From Gongronella butleri (lineage: Eukaryota > Mucoromycota > Mucoromycetes > Mucorales > Cunninghamellaceae), in contig JAIWZP010000042.1 of the NCBI GenBank assembly GCA_025201375.1, positions 205,616 to 269,615 on the forward strand: a stretch of DNA of 64,000 nt. The letters are read 5' to 3'. Each line of letters opens with the position of its first letter. Within the stretch, counting starts at the first letter, position 1. A program made the translations under genes and the position numbers. This document shows positions 1 to 12,423 of this stretch, piece by piece. The notes below the pieces were generated by a model that ran no database searches, was not told the origin of the DNA, and was given only the letters and a program-made list of their open reading frames with translations.

Positions 1-1640
1 AGAGATCGAATCATCACCCAGTCTTCTTGAGAAGTCTGTAAATCGGAGACCCGCCAGTCGAGTTGTCGACAATTTTGGCAATTTTTTAACGATTTTCACA
101 AATCCATATTTGAAAGTCACAAACCATGAGTGGGTCGCCTCCAAAACTTTTCATCATTATGATAAGCCATTTCGTTGCGTCTTTTTTCGGCATGGTGTTG
201 AAAACCAGAGGTCCGTTGTTGAGTCGTGCAGAAGAGGAATCCAAAATATCGACATTTTCACAAATTCAGTACAGTAGTAGTGACTCGAAATTTTTCGTAG
301 ATCGGGATGATGAAATTGACACCATTCAAAAGAGACACGCTCGGACGTCATTTCTGGAGTGTTTGTTCGCCCGATGCATGACCTCTGTACGCTTGTGAAA
401 GTCGTTCAAACATTACAAAAATTTTCAACCTTGATGTTTTCGGCAACGAATTAGACAATGCATGATGCTTTTCATACGTCGTAACGTGCCAAAAGCACCT
501 GTTGAATCTCTATCGAGTGAGACCAGTTTCACTTGATACGTAGATGGCTAAAACTCGCAGAGAAAATCCACTTTTTCATCAAAATCTTTGATCGCGATTT
601 GCTATACAACGGTCAAATCGACCCCCGATTTTTACAGTATTGCAGTTTTGATTGATAACAAACATTGGTGCAAATCATCTAATGGGATGACTTGCAGCGC
701 GCTATCATAACTTGGGTTTGAACTTTTTGCATCGGTCATTTCACCAGCCTGCAGCAGGCCACTACTGTAGTAATACTCGGCTTGGAAAATGTGTAAAGTA
801 AAAAAATAAAAAAATAAAAAAATAAAAATTCCATGCAATCCACGCACTTTAATTTGGAAATGTCAACCCTTCAATTTTTGCAAAAAAAATCTTGGCCAAA
901 CTAGGCACTTTTCTCAGTCGATCGCCGTTCATGCGTCACTCTTTGGGGATTTTTCTTATGTTTGGTGGGGCGCCTGTCATTTTGTCAGCCAATAGCAAAT
1001 TGTCGGAGTTACCTGTTTGGGATGCATTGATCACTCGGAGTTCGAAATTCCTCAAATTTGGCTTTTTCTGAGATTGAAATGTGTGACCCCTGAATTTTTC
1101 AAAAGTGGTCGTAGCGCTTTGGGGTTTTAAGCTTTTTTGTTGCAAATTTTGCGCCGAGTTCGATGCGGCTATTTTTGAGCGGGGTCAACCATGCAGATAG
1201 ACAGATGAATGAAAAATAGTACAAATTTGAGGTTTTTGGCATTTTCAAGTCCAAAAAATATCGGGCGGGTCCGTCTTGAATGCAGGGCAATACTGTAGTT
1301 TACGGCTTTACGCCATGACGCAGGTTTCATTGGCGGGAGAGCAGGCTGTAAAAAAATTTCTGGAGGCATAGCAGGTCGGCAAAGTCTGAAAAACACGTTC
1401 TTCGGTTTTTAAAAGGTAAATGTGCGCGTTTTTGACTTTTGTGCAGTTTACTGTACGGTACAGTAGGTACAGTATACGATAGTGATGCTTCGGGCATTGA
1501 AATGACAGTACGCGTCAGTTTCTGTCCATTGAAATTGAAATATGGACAGATCAAGCATTTTATTTGTGACATTCAAAAAAGGATGAAAATTGTGCCTTTG
1601 TGCATTTCTCGGGCGCTACAGTAGCTGACTGGTTTTTTTT
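1..1640. repeat. Dispersed composite repeat, copy 1 (B-type fragment then A unit)
   Basis: Bases 1-60 resemble the B repeats near 9.2 kb (a frame of the kind cccagtctt..gagaa). From about 180 onward the sequence aligns by eye with copies near 25.83-26.94 kb and 44.6-46.14 kb: shared blocks include a CATCTAATGGGATGACTTGC-type block near 680, an ATTCCATGCAATCCACGC block near 830 and a GTGGTCGTAGCGCTTTG block near 1107. No long conserved reading frame is present. At least eight TACAGTA/TACTGTA heptamers lie in it. Repeat class unknown; boundaries are approximate. Confidence 0.75.
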
Positions 1641-2319
1641 AAAACAGAGGCATGAAACACTTTGCAATTGCTGCTGCAATGTCTTGGGCTCCTAGCCAAA
1701 AAAATTGAGAGGTAAAAGTAACATAGCTGTCTCGCTGGCCGAAATTTTATGCCCTGGCACGCGTGTTTTTGCTAAAGTAGGCGCGTCGTCCAGTAGGTAC
1801 AGCAATGAAAACTCTCAAAACAGCGATTTATTTTGGAAGGGATAGAGCGGATGGGCGTGGATTCAAAGCTGACAGACATCAATTTGGCTGTTGGAATACG
1901 ATTTCGTCGGGATTCACTTTTTTTATCATACTATTAATTTCGCCTTGCATCCTGATTTTGCATCTCTCAAGAGGCGTGTGTTGTTGGTGCGACATTTTCT
2001 GACCGACTTCAATGTTTACAGTATTACAGGGGCTGTTGTACAGTACCTCATGGCATGACACAAGCTTTTTGGCTTTGTTTTGTCATTTTATTTGTGGGAG
2101 TCAAGGTTTGTGAATGACGAACAACGCCAATGGTTTGCTCAAAGCACGCTAAATGAGTCTCTTTAATTTTGGTACAAGGTGCACTATGTTTTGAAAGAAA
2201 CTCTGGTATGATATTGATGAAAATGCGCACAAAGGAGGTTGGGGAATCAAGAGATGGGATGGCATGCAAAGAAAAAAGTACGGAAATCAAGAGATGGAAG
2301 GAGCAGAGACGACATGGCA
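1641..2319. other. Intergenic, no supported gene
   Basis: This stretch holds two more TACAGTA heptamers (near 2021 and 2039), a TATCATA and a TATGATA, and the downstream flank of the minus-strand KH gene. I see no convincing coding region or RNA gene. The sequence may continue the tail of the A repeat. Confidence 0.5.
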
Positions 2320-3050
2320 CTAGGCATGATAGGTGACCTTCATTTCTTCGGCTGTGAAAGTGCAATACTCGTCCGAGTCGTCGTGATTTTCCGCGTCATG
2401 ATGGTCTGTCGGATTGTTGCTAAAATATACATTGTATGGTGACATGGATTCGAAACGATGGGCGCGGAATTGCTCGGCAATGTGTGTGACGGCGCGCTCG
2501 AAATAGCCCAAGTGGTCTTTCTGCAGGCGCGAGACAATGACGTCCATGGTGTGCTCGGTCGTGTTGGGAAGAGGGTCTGGATGAATGACAAGGCGGCAAT
2601 GATTCTCTTCGGCAATCTCGTGCAAGATGCAGCCATCTGGGATCAATTGCGACGGCTTGGCTTTAAGGCGTTCCACCAACAAGGACGGAATCAAGAACTT
2701 GACGCTAAACTTCTCTCTATTCTTAAAAAAAAAAGAGAGATGAGCCTTTGGATGTCATTTTCAAGACAATTTGCCACTACATTGAATTCATTATGTAAAA
2801 TATCGCTTTGCACTTGTTGGAGAACATGACGAAAGGCCGCACCCAAGGACGGAGGCTGGCCGGCAATACTGAGGAGACGATCACGCACGTTGGCACCTTG
2901 CTCGTCGAAGTACATCTTGACGTCGCAGTCATACTCAAGCTGCTGGTGAATACGACCACGTGGACCGATAATTTTCCCGACAAATCGAACTGGAATCAGC
3001 GCACGGAGCGTAACTGGGCTCTCACTGCTACCTTGAACGAGTTTGTACAT
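2320..3050 (-). CDS. Tandem KH-domain RNA-binding protein
   Basis: Two exons, 3050-2781 and 2709-2320, joined by a 71-base intron in phase 0, give about 219 residues. The first KH domain lies at roughly residues 13-80 and has the VGKIIGPRG signature, whose GPRG loop grips single-stranded RNA or DNA. A second, more diverged KH fold follows in exon 2 (from VKFLIPSLLVERLK), without a clean GxxG, so it may be structural. The C terminus is acidic and His/Asp-rich. The architecture resembles small PCBP/Hek2-type KH proteins that bind mRNA, but the specific target cannot be read from sequence. It is transcribed divergently from the Asd gene across about 215 bases. The exact acceptor among several AGs and the start codon are my choice from frame continuity; an extra upstream exon is possible. 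Confidence 0.72.
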
Positions 3051-3266
3051 ACGCCGGGACGAGGAAAAAAATAAAAAGGGGAAAAAAAGGCACCAGGTGA
3101 ATCATGCATCAGAGAAAACAAGTGGACTTTTAAAACGGGCGGAGTTTTGAAGGATCAATCGACAAAGAGAAAAGACGGGTGAGTCATTCTTGCCCTTTTC
3201 TTTCTTCTCTTTGTCTTCCTTTTTTTTTTTTTTTCTTCCTTTTGTCTTTTTTTTCACCTTTTCGCT
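3051..3266. promoter_or_regulatory. Shared divergent promoter of KH gene and Asd gene
   Basis: The 216 bases separate two start codons pointing away from each other. The Asd side ends in a strong pyrimidine tract (3203-3262) directly before its ATG, and the KH side has the same arrangement on the other strand. No clear TATA box is seen. Confidence 0.4.
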
Positions 3267-4435
3267 ATGGTTAATATCAAGAAGGTCGGTATTCTCGGCG
3301 CCACAGGCACTGTTGGCCAACGTTTCATTCTGCTGCTTGCGGACCATCCTTATTTCCGTATCCACGCCTTGGGCGCTTCTGCTCGTTCCGCTGGCAAACC
3401 CTACCCCAAAGCTGTCAAGTGGAAGCAGAGCGTGCCTGTGCCTGCCCACGTCGCTGAGATGGTTGTCAAGCCCTGTGTGTCCAATGAATTCAGCGATTGC
3501 GACATTGTTTTCTCTGGCTTGGATGCCGACGTTGCTGGCGATATTGGTAAAATTCCTTTTTTTTTTTTGTGTTTTTACGTTTTTGCGTTGTTGCTTCCTG
3601 CTCACCCTCCCCATTGATCGATTTTTGTTGATACACAGAAATGGATTTCCTCAAGGCTGATTTGGTCGTCTTCTCCAATGCCAAGAATTACCGTCGCGAT
3701 CCCACCGTGCCCTTGATGGTGCCCACTGTCAACACGCAGCACTTTGACATCATTCCTCACCAGCGCAAGGTGTATGGTTTGACCAAGGGTTATATGGTCA
3801 CCAATGCCAATTGCTCGACGACCGGCCTTTCTGTGCCTCTCAAGGCCCTGCAGGACGCGTTTGGCCCCATGAGCCACATCATTGTCCACACGCAGCAGGC
3901 CATCTCCGGTGCTGGCTACCCTGGTGTCCCCAGTTTGGACATTCTCGACAATGTCGTCCCTTACATCAGCGGCGAGGAGGAAAAGATGGAGTTCGAGGCA
4001 CGCAAGATCTTGGGTGGCCTGTCTTCCGATGCCACCGCTTTTGACATGATGGATCAGACCATTGTGTCTGCCACTTGCACGCGCGTCCCCGTGCTCGATG
4101 GCCACTTGGAATCTGTCTCTGTCAAGTTCGTCAATGGCCCTCCTCCCTCCATTGAAGCCGTGTACAAGGCCCTCGACAGCTACACTTCCGAGGCCGAGGC
4201 TTTCAAATGCCCCCTCGCCCCTGCAAAGGCCATCGTCACCACGCAGGCGCCCGATCGTCCCCAACCTCGCTTGGACCGCGAATTGCATCGTGGCCAGGCC
4301 GTCACCGTTGGCCGCGTCCGCGAGTGCCCCGTCCTCCACATCAAATTCACCCTCTTGGTCCACAATACCGTCCTCGGTGCCGCTGGCTCCTCGGTCCTCA
4401 ACGCTGAGGTCGCCGTCGCCAAGGGTCTCTTGTAA
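3267..4435 (+). CDS. HOM2: Aspartate-semialdehyde dehydrogenase
   Basis: Reduces beta-aspartyl phosphate to aspartate-4-semialdehyde with NADPH, the branch-point step toward threonine, methionine and, in fungi, homoserine-derived metabolites. Exons 3267-3546 and 3639-4435 (92-base intron, phase 1) give 358 residues, the usual length of the fungal/archaeal-type enzyme. Visible are the N-terminal dinucleotide-binding loop GATGTVGQ (residues 11-18), the conserved SNAKNYR block, the catalytic cysteine in NANCSTTG (Cys152) and the substrate-binding [10 protein letters not shown] segment, with an intact C-terminal dimerisation domain ending [12 protein letters not shown]. Expected to be cytosolic. 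AATAAA lies at 4462-4467. A long open frame on the opposite strand is a codon-bias shadow. Confidence 0.97.
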
Positions 4436-4729
4436 ATTCTCCATCAAATCCCCTTATTTATAATAAAACGATCCACTTTTTAGACTTTTTTTAAAAAAAA
4501 AAAAAAAAGGTGGACCCTGCGTCAAGTGTCAAAAAAGGGTGGGGCAAGTGCACAAAACTGGCAAAATGAGTACTTGAAGCCCATTGGCCAATGAGAGGGC
4601 GCGAGGCGGAGCAAGCCATTTGTTGCCGGACTTGGCCGGGCTTCCTTTTTTTTTTGGCTGCACGCACAAAAGCCGATGGCCAACTTGGCTCTCCTTCCTT
4701 TTCCTTCTTTCTCTATCCATCAATCCATC

Positions 4730-5519
4730 ATGGTAAGTGCTAACTTTTGTTGCCATGCCTACCCCCCATTGCGTCGACAAACAGCACCATACAGCCGCCG
4801 ACATCGAGCATTTCACGACAAAGGACAGGATGCGATGAAATTTGCCGAAAAGATTTTGGATGGATGGGCTAGGCATACATGGATGGATGGATGCATGGTG
4901 CACCTCCAGGATGACAAGAAAAAAAAAAAAGGAACCACAACCTCGACACATCGACACAATGGGGGCGCAATGGGCAAAAAAAAAAACCTCCCCACCATGG
5001 CGCTTCCTTTAGCCATTTCCATGTCAATCGAGACTAAATACACGTTCTTTTTTTTTTTTTTTTCTAGGCTGACTGCACCCTTCGCACTCGCAAATTCATG
5101 ACCAACCGCCTGCTTGGCCGCAAGCAAATGGTGCTCGATATCATCCACCCCGGTCTTGCCAACGTCTCGCGCGAGGACCTCCGTGAGAAGCTCGCCAAGA
5201 TGTACCGCACCGACAAGGAGGTCGTCTCCGTCTTTGGCTTGAAGACCCACTTTGGTGGCGGCATCACCACCGGCTTTGCTTTGATCTACGACAACGTCGA
5301 GGCCCTCAAGAAGTTCGAGCCCAAGCACCGCCTTGTTCGCGTAAGTCAATGCTTCATTGTGCAAATTTGGGATCATCATGAGGCTCATTTTTTTTTATTT
5401 GTCAACAGGTCGGTCTTGCCGAGGCCCCCAAGGGCGGTCGCAAGCAGCGCAAGGAAAAGAAGAACCGTGCCAAGAAGTTCCGCGGCACCAAGAAGGCTGC
5501 TGCTGCTGGCAAGAAATAA
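4730..5519 (+). CDS. RPS24: 40S ribosomal protein eS24
   Basis: Structural protein of the small ribosomal subunit. Exons 4730-4732, 5068-5340 and 5409-5519 give 128 residues, a normal eS24 length. The first coding exon is only the ATG, followed at once by GTAAGT. The protein begins [11 protein letters not shown] and contains the typical [15 protein letters not shown] and [10 protein letters not shown] segments, then a Lys/Arg-rich tail. Intron 1 is unusually long for this window (335 bases) and contains GGAT/GATG tandem units near 4858-4896. Pyrimidine-rich sequence precedes the ATG, as in many ribosomal protein mRNAs. AATAAA lies at 5612-5617. Confidence 0.97.
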
Positions 5520-5796
5520 AGAGTGTTGGATTTCATCTGCTTTTTATATACACACATTTCCACTCCTCTCACTTGCACGCTCTCCTTTTATTCGATGGCT
5601 CGCTCTTCATGAATAAAAATCCCATTATTCTCCTATTTCGTCGATCGAACCCGTCTTTCAGGAACCATTCCCAGCGTTTGCAATTGCAACTGAGCAGCAA
5701 CACACCAGCAAACGCCATGAAAATCTGATCACGCCGACGCTCGCGTCTCTTTTTTTTTTTCTTTACCATTTTTTTCCACATTTTCTTCGATTCGCG

Positions 5797-7593
5797 ATGC
5801 TTTTTCCAAGTCTGCTCGCGCTTGCCACATGCATCCTGGGTGCTACACGCGCTGCTGACACGGAAAACAATTTCATAACGGTGCCATTCACGACCGTGCC
5901 TGTGAAACGATGGCCCATGGGCAGTAAATTAGGCATCTCTGACAAGGACATTGTCCAGTCGCCCATCCTCAATGTGGATATCGCTGTGAGTGTGAAACGC
6001 GTGCTATCTTATTCCATTCGTTTAATTTATATCTCTTCTAGTACCTGATGAACTTGGGCATTGGTACATAAAACACATGTTTTGGAGGGACGGGGAAAAA
6101 AAACCTCCGTTGATCAGTCGCGTCATTTTGCTTGTAGGCGAACCACCACAGAAGTTCACGCTGCTCGTTGACACGGGTAAGGATCAGGTGGTAGCACAAG
6201 CCAGTGGCATTGCATAGACCGCGTCCCACTGACACGCGTAAAACTGGGGAAATGATGCATCTTTTTTTTTTTTTTTGTATTAAAAAGGTTCGTCAACGAC
6301 CTGGGTGCCCGCCTACGGTTGTGATCGCGAGTGCGGCTATCCGATGCACTCGTACATGGCTACCAATTCGTCGTCATTCGACCCCACAGGCATCTTGATG
6401 AAGATCAAATACGGCGAGGGCTTCGCCTATGGCTTTTTCGCGCGTGTAAGATGGATGAGCGGGAAAACGTCGCATCGTAGCGACCGCTCTGATTCGTTTC
6501 ATTGTTCATTGCGTATAGGACACATTCACTTTTGCTGGCCAAAGCGCCCAGGGCGTCTATTTTGCCATGTCCAACGCGAACGATGGCCAATTGTCAGAGG
6601 CTGGCGCCGACGGCATCCTTGGACTTGGTAAGTAAAATGTCAATTGCTGCTCCTCTCTTTTTTTTTTTTTTACGCGTGATGTATTATTTAGGACCGGACA
6701 CTCTTAGTCGCTACGACAATCCGCAACATCTCGTGCTTCCAACCTTGGTGTCCTCCATGGCAGAGCAAAGTGTTATCAGCAAAAATGTGTTTTCCTTTTA
6801 TTTCCACCCGCTCTCGAATGACAATGCCGTTTGGGAGTCGCGCATCAATGGCGAAATCATCTTTGGCGGCGGTAAAACACGATTTTCTATTTTTTTTTTA
6901 AAAAAAAAAAAAAACTCATCCTTTTGCCCTCGACACAGTGGACTCTTCCAAGGTGGATGGCAAGATTTTCTACGTGCCTCGCTCAAATCAGCCGCACATG
7001 CTTGTAAGGATTTGATTTTTAGACGTCGCTTGATGATTTACCCCCTGTTTTTCATTGGCACACTGCTTAGGAATATTGGGCCATGGACATTGACGATGTG
7101 GCAATCAACGGCAAGCCGATGCAAATGAAAGAAAAGCTGGCGGCAATGATTGATTCTGGGTCCACGTTGATGTACTTGCCCAGCAGCGTCCTCAATCTGG
7201 TGTTTAAGCCCTTCCCCAATGCACGCATCATGGGCAACGTCTATGCCGTGCCCTGTGACACCGACAACCTGCCATCCATCACGCTGTACGTCAATGGCTT
7301 CCCCATGGTCCTCAATCCAGAGGATTATCTCGTCAGCAAGGGCCCGTTCGTAAGAAGAAAAAAAAAAAGAAAAAGAAAAAGCGGGAAATAACAGACACAA
7401 GTGATTCTGACAATGCCGGTTTACCTTTTATTTTGAGTAGCTGATCACCCCCACGTACAGCTTATGCCACACGTACCTGATGAACAGCCCGCCAGGCTAC
7501 AGCGCCATCCTAGGCTACAGCTTTTTGCAAAATTACGTGACCATCTTTGACAATGACAAGAATCGTCTTGGTTTTGGTCGTCGGGCGTCATAG
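5797..7593 (+). CDS. Secreted pepsin-like aspartic protease
   Basis: Nine exons: 5797-5985, 6042-6063, 6138-6176, 6288-6445, 6519-6627, 6692-6871, 6939-7003, 7071-7349, 7441-7593, giving 397 residues. An N-terminal signal peptide (MLFPSLLALATCILGATRA) is followed by a short pro-region and an A1-family peptidase. The two catalytic aspartates are in LLVDTGSST (Asp82) and AMIDSGSTL (Asp282). The family cleaves peptide bonds at acid pH, outside the cell or in the vacuole. Exon 2 is only 22 bases. The sequence ends GFGRRAS without a GPI-type hydrophobic tail, so secretion or vacuolar sorting is more likely than a yapsin-type anchor. Every junction keeps frame and conserved motifs, so the model is robust. 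AATAAA lies at 7610-7615. Confidence 0.92.
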
Positions 7594-7639
7594 GCAACTT
7601 TTATAACTCAATAAAATAAAACCAAATTCAAGCACGTGA

Positions 7640-9500
7640 GACGCGTTCATGTTGCTTTTTTGCGAATATTGTAAGATACTCTTGTCAGTTTGCTTTTGAA
7701 CAAATTGACTTGCTGTACAATATCACCATACTCTAGTTAGCTACTGCTTGTAGCCGTGATTACAGACCAGAGAGCAATCGCTTGTTGTCGTGACGTGCAC
7801 CATGTGTTCACTGAGATTGAAACATTGGACGGGTCAATCACTTTATTTTTGTGCAAAAATTGAAACGAATAAAAATTGTGCTTTTTGCATTTTCTCGGGC
7901 ACTTTCTGAGATGCTGATTTTTTTCATGTTTGTAGAAGCTCAAAATTGTGAGTATGGACAAGCAGGCAGGCAGAGTCGAGCCCGCATCATGTCTGCCAAA
8001 CCAAAATCGAAAAAGCGAATTTTTAGAGTCATTGTACACCAAGTCGCCGAGATCTCAATGAGAACTCTTCAAAGCACAAGCTCTTTTATCGTCTTTGAGC
8101 ACAGATTCATTTGAGGTGATTCGCGCGTCAGTACGTTGTGCTGTTGTCGCGTACGCTACAAAAATGGAAAAGACCTTACCCTTACCCCCTTTTTGCAGAG
8201 CGCGTTCTCCAGATCTTGTTCATCGAGTCCAATATTTAATCTGAGAGGATGTTGAACCCCAAACTCCAACGATGTCAAGTTTTTTCAGAGATCGGGTCAC
8301 TTAGTCTTGAAGAGATGCATTTTGCATGAAACTAGTGCCAAATCGACCCCGTGAAGGCTAACTCGCCGAGAACTCGACGCGATGTCACCAAACCACAAGC
8401 GCTTTTACCGCGTTTGGCCGCCGATTCATTTGAGGTCACTCTCGTGTCGGGACGCTCAGCCGTTGTCGCGGTACGAGACCAAATGGTGCTGAACTTACCC
8501 CCTTTACGCCTACGAAACGGGTACTGCCTCAGAAACTTGCTCATCTTGTCCCAAATTTGGACCAGGTGATGGTAAACCCAACTCTTCAACTGTGTTAATT
8601 TTTTTCGCGAATCGGATCACTCAGTCGTGAGAAATCTGGAGTTTCGTGTTTGCTAATGAAAACCTACCGCGAAATAATATTTTACGCGTTTCTCCCGATG
8701 AGCCTGAACTTCTGGCTCCAAATTCAGCCCAGTGGATACTCGACTCATAACATTAATAATTCCAAGGTTTGTCGCAAATCGGATCACTCCATCCTGAGAT
8801 AATGCATTTTTCATAAAATCAGGGCCAAACCAGGGTCGAAACGATCCCCAAAGGCCAACTCGCTGAAAACTCGAAAAGATGTCTCCAAACCACAGGCGCT
8901 TTTACCGCGTTTGGCTGCCAATTCATTTGAGGTCACTCTCGTGTCGGGGCGCTCAGCCGTTGTCGCGGTACGAGACCAAATGGTGCTGAACTTACCCCCT
9001 TTACGCCTACGAAACGGGTACTTCCTCAGAAACTTGCTCATCTTGTCCCAAATTTGGACCAGTTGATGGTAGACCCAATTTTTCAGCGTTGTTCATTTTT
9101 TTCGCGAACCGTATCGATCAGTTGCAAGAAATCTCGAGATTCGTGTTTGCTAGTGAAATCCCAGCGCCAAAATAATATTTTACGCGTTTCTCCCGATGAA
9201 CTTGACGTATGACGCCAAATTCAGACCAGTGGGTAGTCGACTCAAGGCTCCAATGATTCCAAGTTTTTTCTCGCAAATCGAATTACCCAGTCTTGAGAAA
9301 TCCCGAGATTTGTGTTTGCTAGTGAAAACCCAGAGCCAAAATAATATTTTACGTGTTTCTCCCGACGAACGTGACCGCATGAAGCCAAATTTAGACCACT
9401 GGATACTCGACTTAAGGATATGATGATTCCAAACGTTTTTTTGCGAATTGGACCACTCAGTCTTGAGAAATCTCGAAATTGGCATTTTGGTTGTCAAAAC
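7640..9500. repeat. A-tail plus tandem B-repeat array
   Basis: Bases 7800-7930 match the tail of A copy 1 (near 1540-1640). From about 8040 B-type sequence begins. A unit is duplicated with a 497-base shift: 8361 onward matches 8858 onward, and 8451-8573 matches 8948-9070 with about three mismatches, so this duplication is recent. A shorter unit of roughly 165-200 bases (a TTTACGCGTTTCTCCCGA-type block) recurs near 8680, 9177 and 9348. No coding capacity is apparent. Related B sequence occurs near 44.0-44.56 kb and 56.1-56.2 kb. Confidence 0.8.
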
Positions 9501-10891
9501 CAGACGGAATGTATGATTTTGACTGCCTGAACAAGGCGATCTTGCATCCGTACGCCGGTTTCTCTATTCCCTCAAAGCCGCGAAGGGATTGCGAGATTAT
9601 ATGATCGTGGCGCGTGAGATTCATTGCCAAAATACTAAAAATAACATGCTAGTGCCACTTTTGTCGACTAGCATGGACGTAGGACCAAGGGTGTGGTGTA
9701 ATTCACGCGTCATTTCGGACCGAAGCTGCCGTTACCCATGGCTCATCAATACAAAAGATGTAAAGCGTGCGCTATTTTTGATCTGGCGGGTTTTATGCCG
9801 CGCACAGCGGGTTGTCGTATTAGGCAATACAGACCTGTTCCTTTTTTTGCCCTTGCATCAGCTGTGATTACACGCGTGTCACACTAGCCACACCAATCGG
9901 CTAAAATGGGTATGGCTTGCACACCCCGAAATGGGACGGGGGGACGGGAAAAGGTGAAATGACTTCATTACCATTGTTCGTGAGAACTGTGTGGCGCCTT
10001 GATAAGTAATAATAGATAGACGACCGTGTTCTGAACAACGGCAAACGTTGTAAAGACGAAAAAAGAAAAGAAAAAGACAATTTCCAACACAAAGACTCGA
10101 TATCCGCGCGCATCGGCGGCCTTGGGCCGACGGCGGGTTCATGTCGCGATCGATGCGTGTTTCTAGACTTTTGGGAAGGCCCGCTTTTGTGTCCAGTGCC
10201 TTTGTTGTACATTTTTGGAAGCTAACATCCCGCCACAGTTCTCGCCATCGGTTCTTTTTGTGCATTCAGCACATGAATTCCAGGGTGCACACGCGCCTTT
10301 TTGGTTTTGCCAAGAATCATGCAAGCTTTTGTAGCTCGAGCGCGTGATCCCACTTGTGGTCCGCGAGAACGGAATGACAGGCAATCCATGAGCGGCAGGC
10401 GCAGCGTGTCAAATTCAAAGGCGCTTCACGGCGCGAAAAAAAATAAAATGGCGATTCCTGTGGGACGACATCCTGGGATCGACAAAAAAAAACCCTCATT
10501 TGCTCCAATGGCGGGATGGAATACATGGAAAGAGGGAGGGGGCATCATCAGGCCCCATCATCAGCATGGATGTTGTCAATTACGGGTAAAAAGAAAGGGA
10601 GGATGGGCCCGTCTCGCCCCCCTCCACTCTATTTTCGATGGTTGCACGAACGGTGCAAGCAATTTGAGATGGTGACACAAATAACCGCGTTTGGCAAGCG
10701 TCAATTTGGCTTATTTGTGAGGCCGTCGTGCCCCCCTTTTGCTTTTTTTTTTCCACACCCCCTTTTAACTCCTTTTTTCCTCTTTTTCTTTTTCGTTTTC
10801 TGCACCCTCCCTCTTTGTCTCCATTGAAGCAGCTGGCTTGTTTCTTTCTCGTTCTTGTTTTCTCTTTGTTTATAGCCGTGTATCATACCTC
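9501..10891. other. Intergenic, no supported gene
   Basis: I find no conserved frame or RNA gene. The last 170 bases before the next start codon are a strong pyrimidine tract (10720-10860), typical of promoters in this window. Confidence 0.5.
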
Positions 10892-12423
10892 ATGCCCTCC
10901 ATACGCAAAATCGTAAGTTTCACGTCGCGTCCGGCGCGCGCCGCCACTTTTTCACTCACTTTGACACCTCTTTAGATTGACCGAGTGACCGAGACCAAGT
11001 GGTCCAGGCTGTATATCAGCATGGCAATTCTGCAATGCATATTCATTGTCACAATTCAGCTCATCATTTGCTCGCAAAACACCATGCAGTCCGATATTCT
11101 GCCTCAGACCAAGAACACCGAGTTCTCTTATACCTCCACATCCAATCAAATCCCTTACCAGGCCGCCGATCGCCTTGCGCGCATCAAATGGGAAAACATC
11201 GCCTTTGTCGGTTTTCAGGTAAGTCATTTCTCTTTTAATGGACAACGCCAATGGCTCATCTCTTTTTTCTTCTTGCGCTGTTAGATTTGGTTTGTGGGCA
11301 TGGTGTTTGACGCAGTAAGTCGCCCATTGCTCCCATTTTTTATGACTGTGCTCATTTCGCGTCTTTTTTTTTTTTTTTTTGTAGACCGTGTACCAAAACA
11401 CTGCCGAGATCCTTGCACTTTCGATTCTCAATGTGATTTGCTCCATCCTTGCCGCGCTCGAGGTCGTGGACTGTAACAAATGGTTGACCCTGTTGCAAAC
11501 CACAAATTTTAACACTGCACCCCTGGCGCTCGCCTGGAAACTCGAGATTAGTCTTTCTGTCGTTGTCATGGGCTTTGCCGTCATCCTAGCCTACCTCAGC
11601 TATCAAATGTCACGCCAATTCGGCTGGAACGTATACAAAAAGATCGGTGCCGACATTCAAATTCAACGTAAAGGATCAAATTGCGTGTGCATGCGGACGC
11701 GTCAATTCGGAACAATGGCTCATCCACCCCACTCTTTTTTTTTTTCTCATTTGTTGCTCTTAGGCATGTATCGATTGTTCCAGTTCTTTGTTTTGGCTCT
11801 CAAGGTCGATATCTTTACAGGTTTCCTCGTGTCCATTTTCTATGTCATCCAATTCGCGCTCAAACAAGGCATCACGTGGCAGAGCGGCATCCAGCTGGCG
11901 GTCACCATTCTGTGGCTGCCCATGCTCTACTTCGCTCGCACGGCTGTAAGGCGACCTTTTTTTTATTTAAATTGATCATTCAAGCGCGTCGTAAAAATCT
12001 CACTTTTTTTTTTGTTTTTTCTCCATCAGGGAAGCACAGAGAGCATTGGACGAATGGTCACGTTTTTGACGTTTGAGGCCGTGGTGCTGGTGCATTACGT
12101 GCTTATTCTCACGCAAACATTTGAACCTGGCAATTATTGGTATACCTGGATTGTCCTTGGTAAGTCGTCCATTTGTCGTCCCCTCTCCCACTCCCTTGCC
12201 CAGCCAGAGAGACTCATGACCCTTTTTTTCGCCGTTCCATTCAGTGTTTGTCGGCATTGCGACTGATGTGATCACCTTTGCGCTCGGTCTCATGTGCATG
12301 CGCAACTTTGACAAGGGATTGAAGCCATTTGTGCAGCGTGGTCGCAACAAGCAGAAGCTCCAAGATCTGGAGATGGACCAAAAGAACAAATCAAGGCAGA
12401 GCTGGCGCATTGATGATGACTAG
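10892..12423 (+). CDS. Multi-pass membrane protein, UPF0658 Golgi family-like
   Basis: Seven exons: 10892-10912, 10976-11218, 11285-11314, 11385-11667, 11764-11945, 12030-12159, 12245-12423, giving 355 residues. About seven hydrophobic helices are visible, starting at LYISMAILQCIFIVTIQLII, then IWFVGMVFDA with YQNTAEILALSILNVICSIL, SVVVMGFAVILAYLS, YRLFQFFVLALKVDIFTGFL, the QSGIQLAVTILWLPMLYF helix, TFLTFEAVVLVHYVLILT, and the last with ATDVITFALGLMCMRNF. The tail is short, charged and cytosolic-looking. The pattern recalls the fungal UPF0658 Golgi membrane proteins, whose biochemical role is unknown. That assignment is from memory of the family and is moderate. Confidence 0.72.

Noticed and set aside
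3602..4447. Long antisense open frame (281 codons) opposite the aspartate-semialdehyde dehydrogenase gene
   Set aside because: It mirrors GC-rich third positions of the real gene and shows no domain; the sense protein is fully conserved.
4733..5067. snoRNA in the long first intron of eS24
   Set aside because: The C-box-like CGATGA word has no suitable D box or terminal stem nearby.
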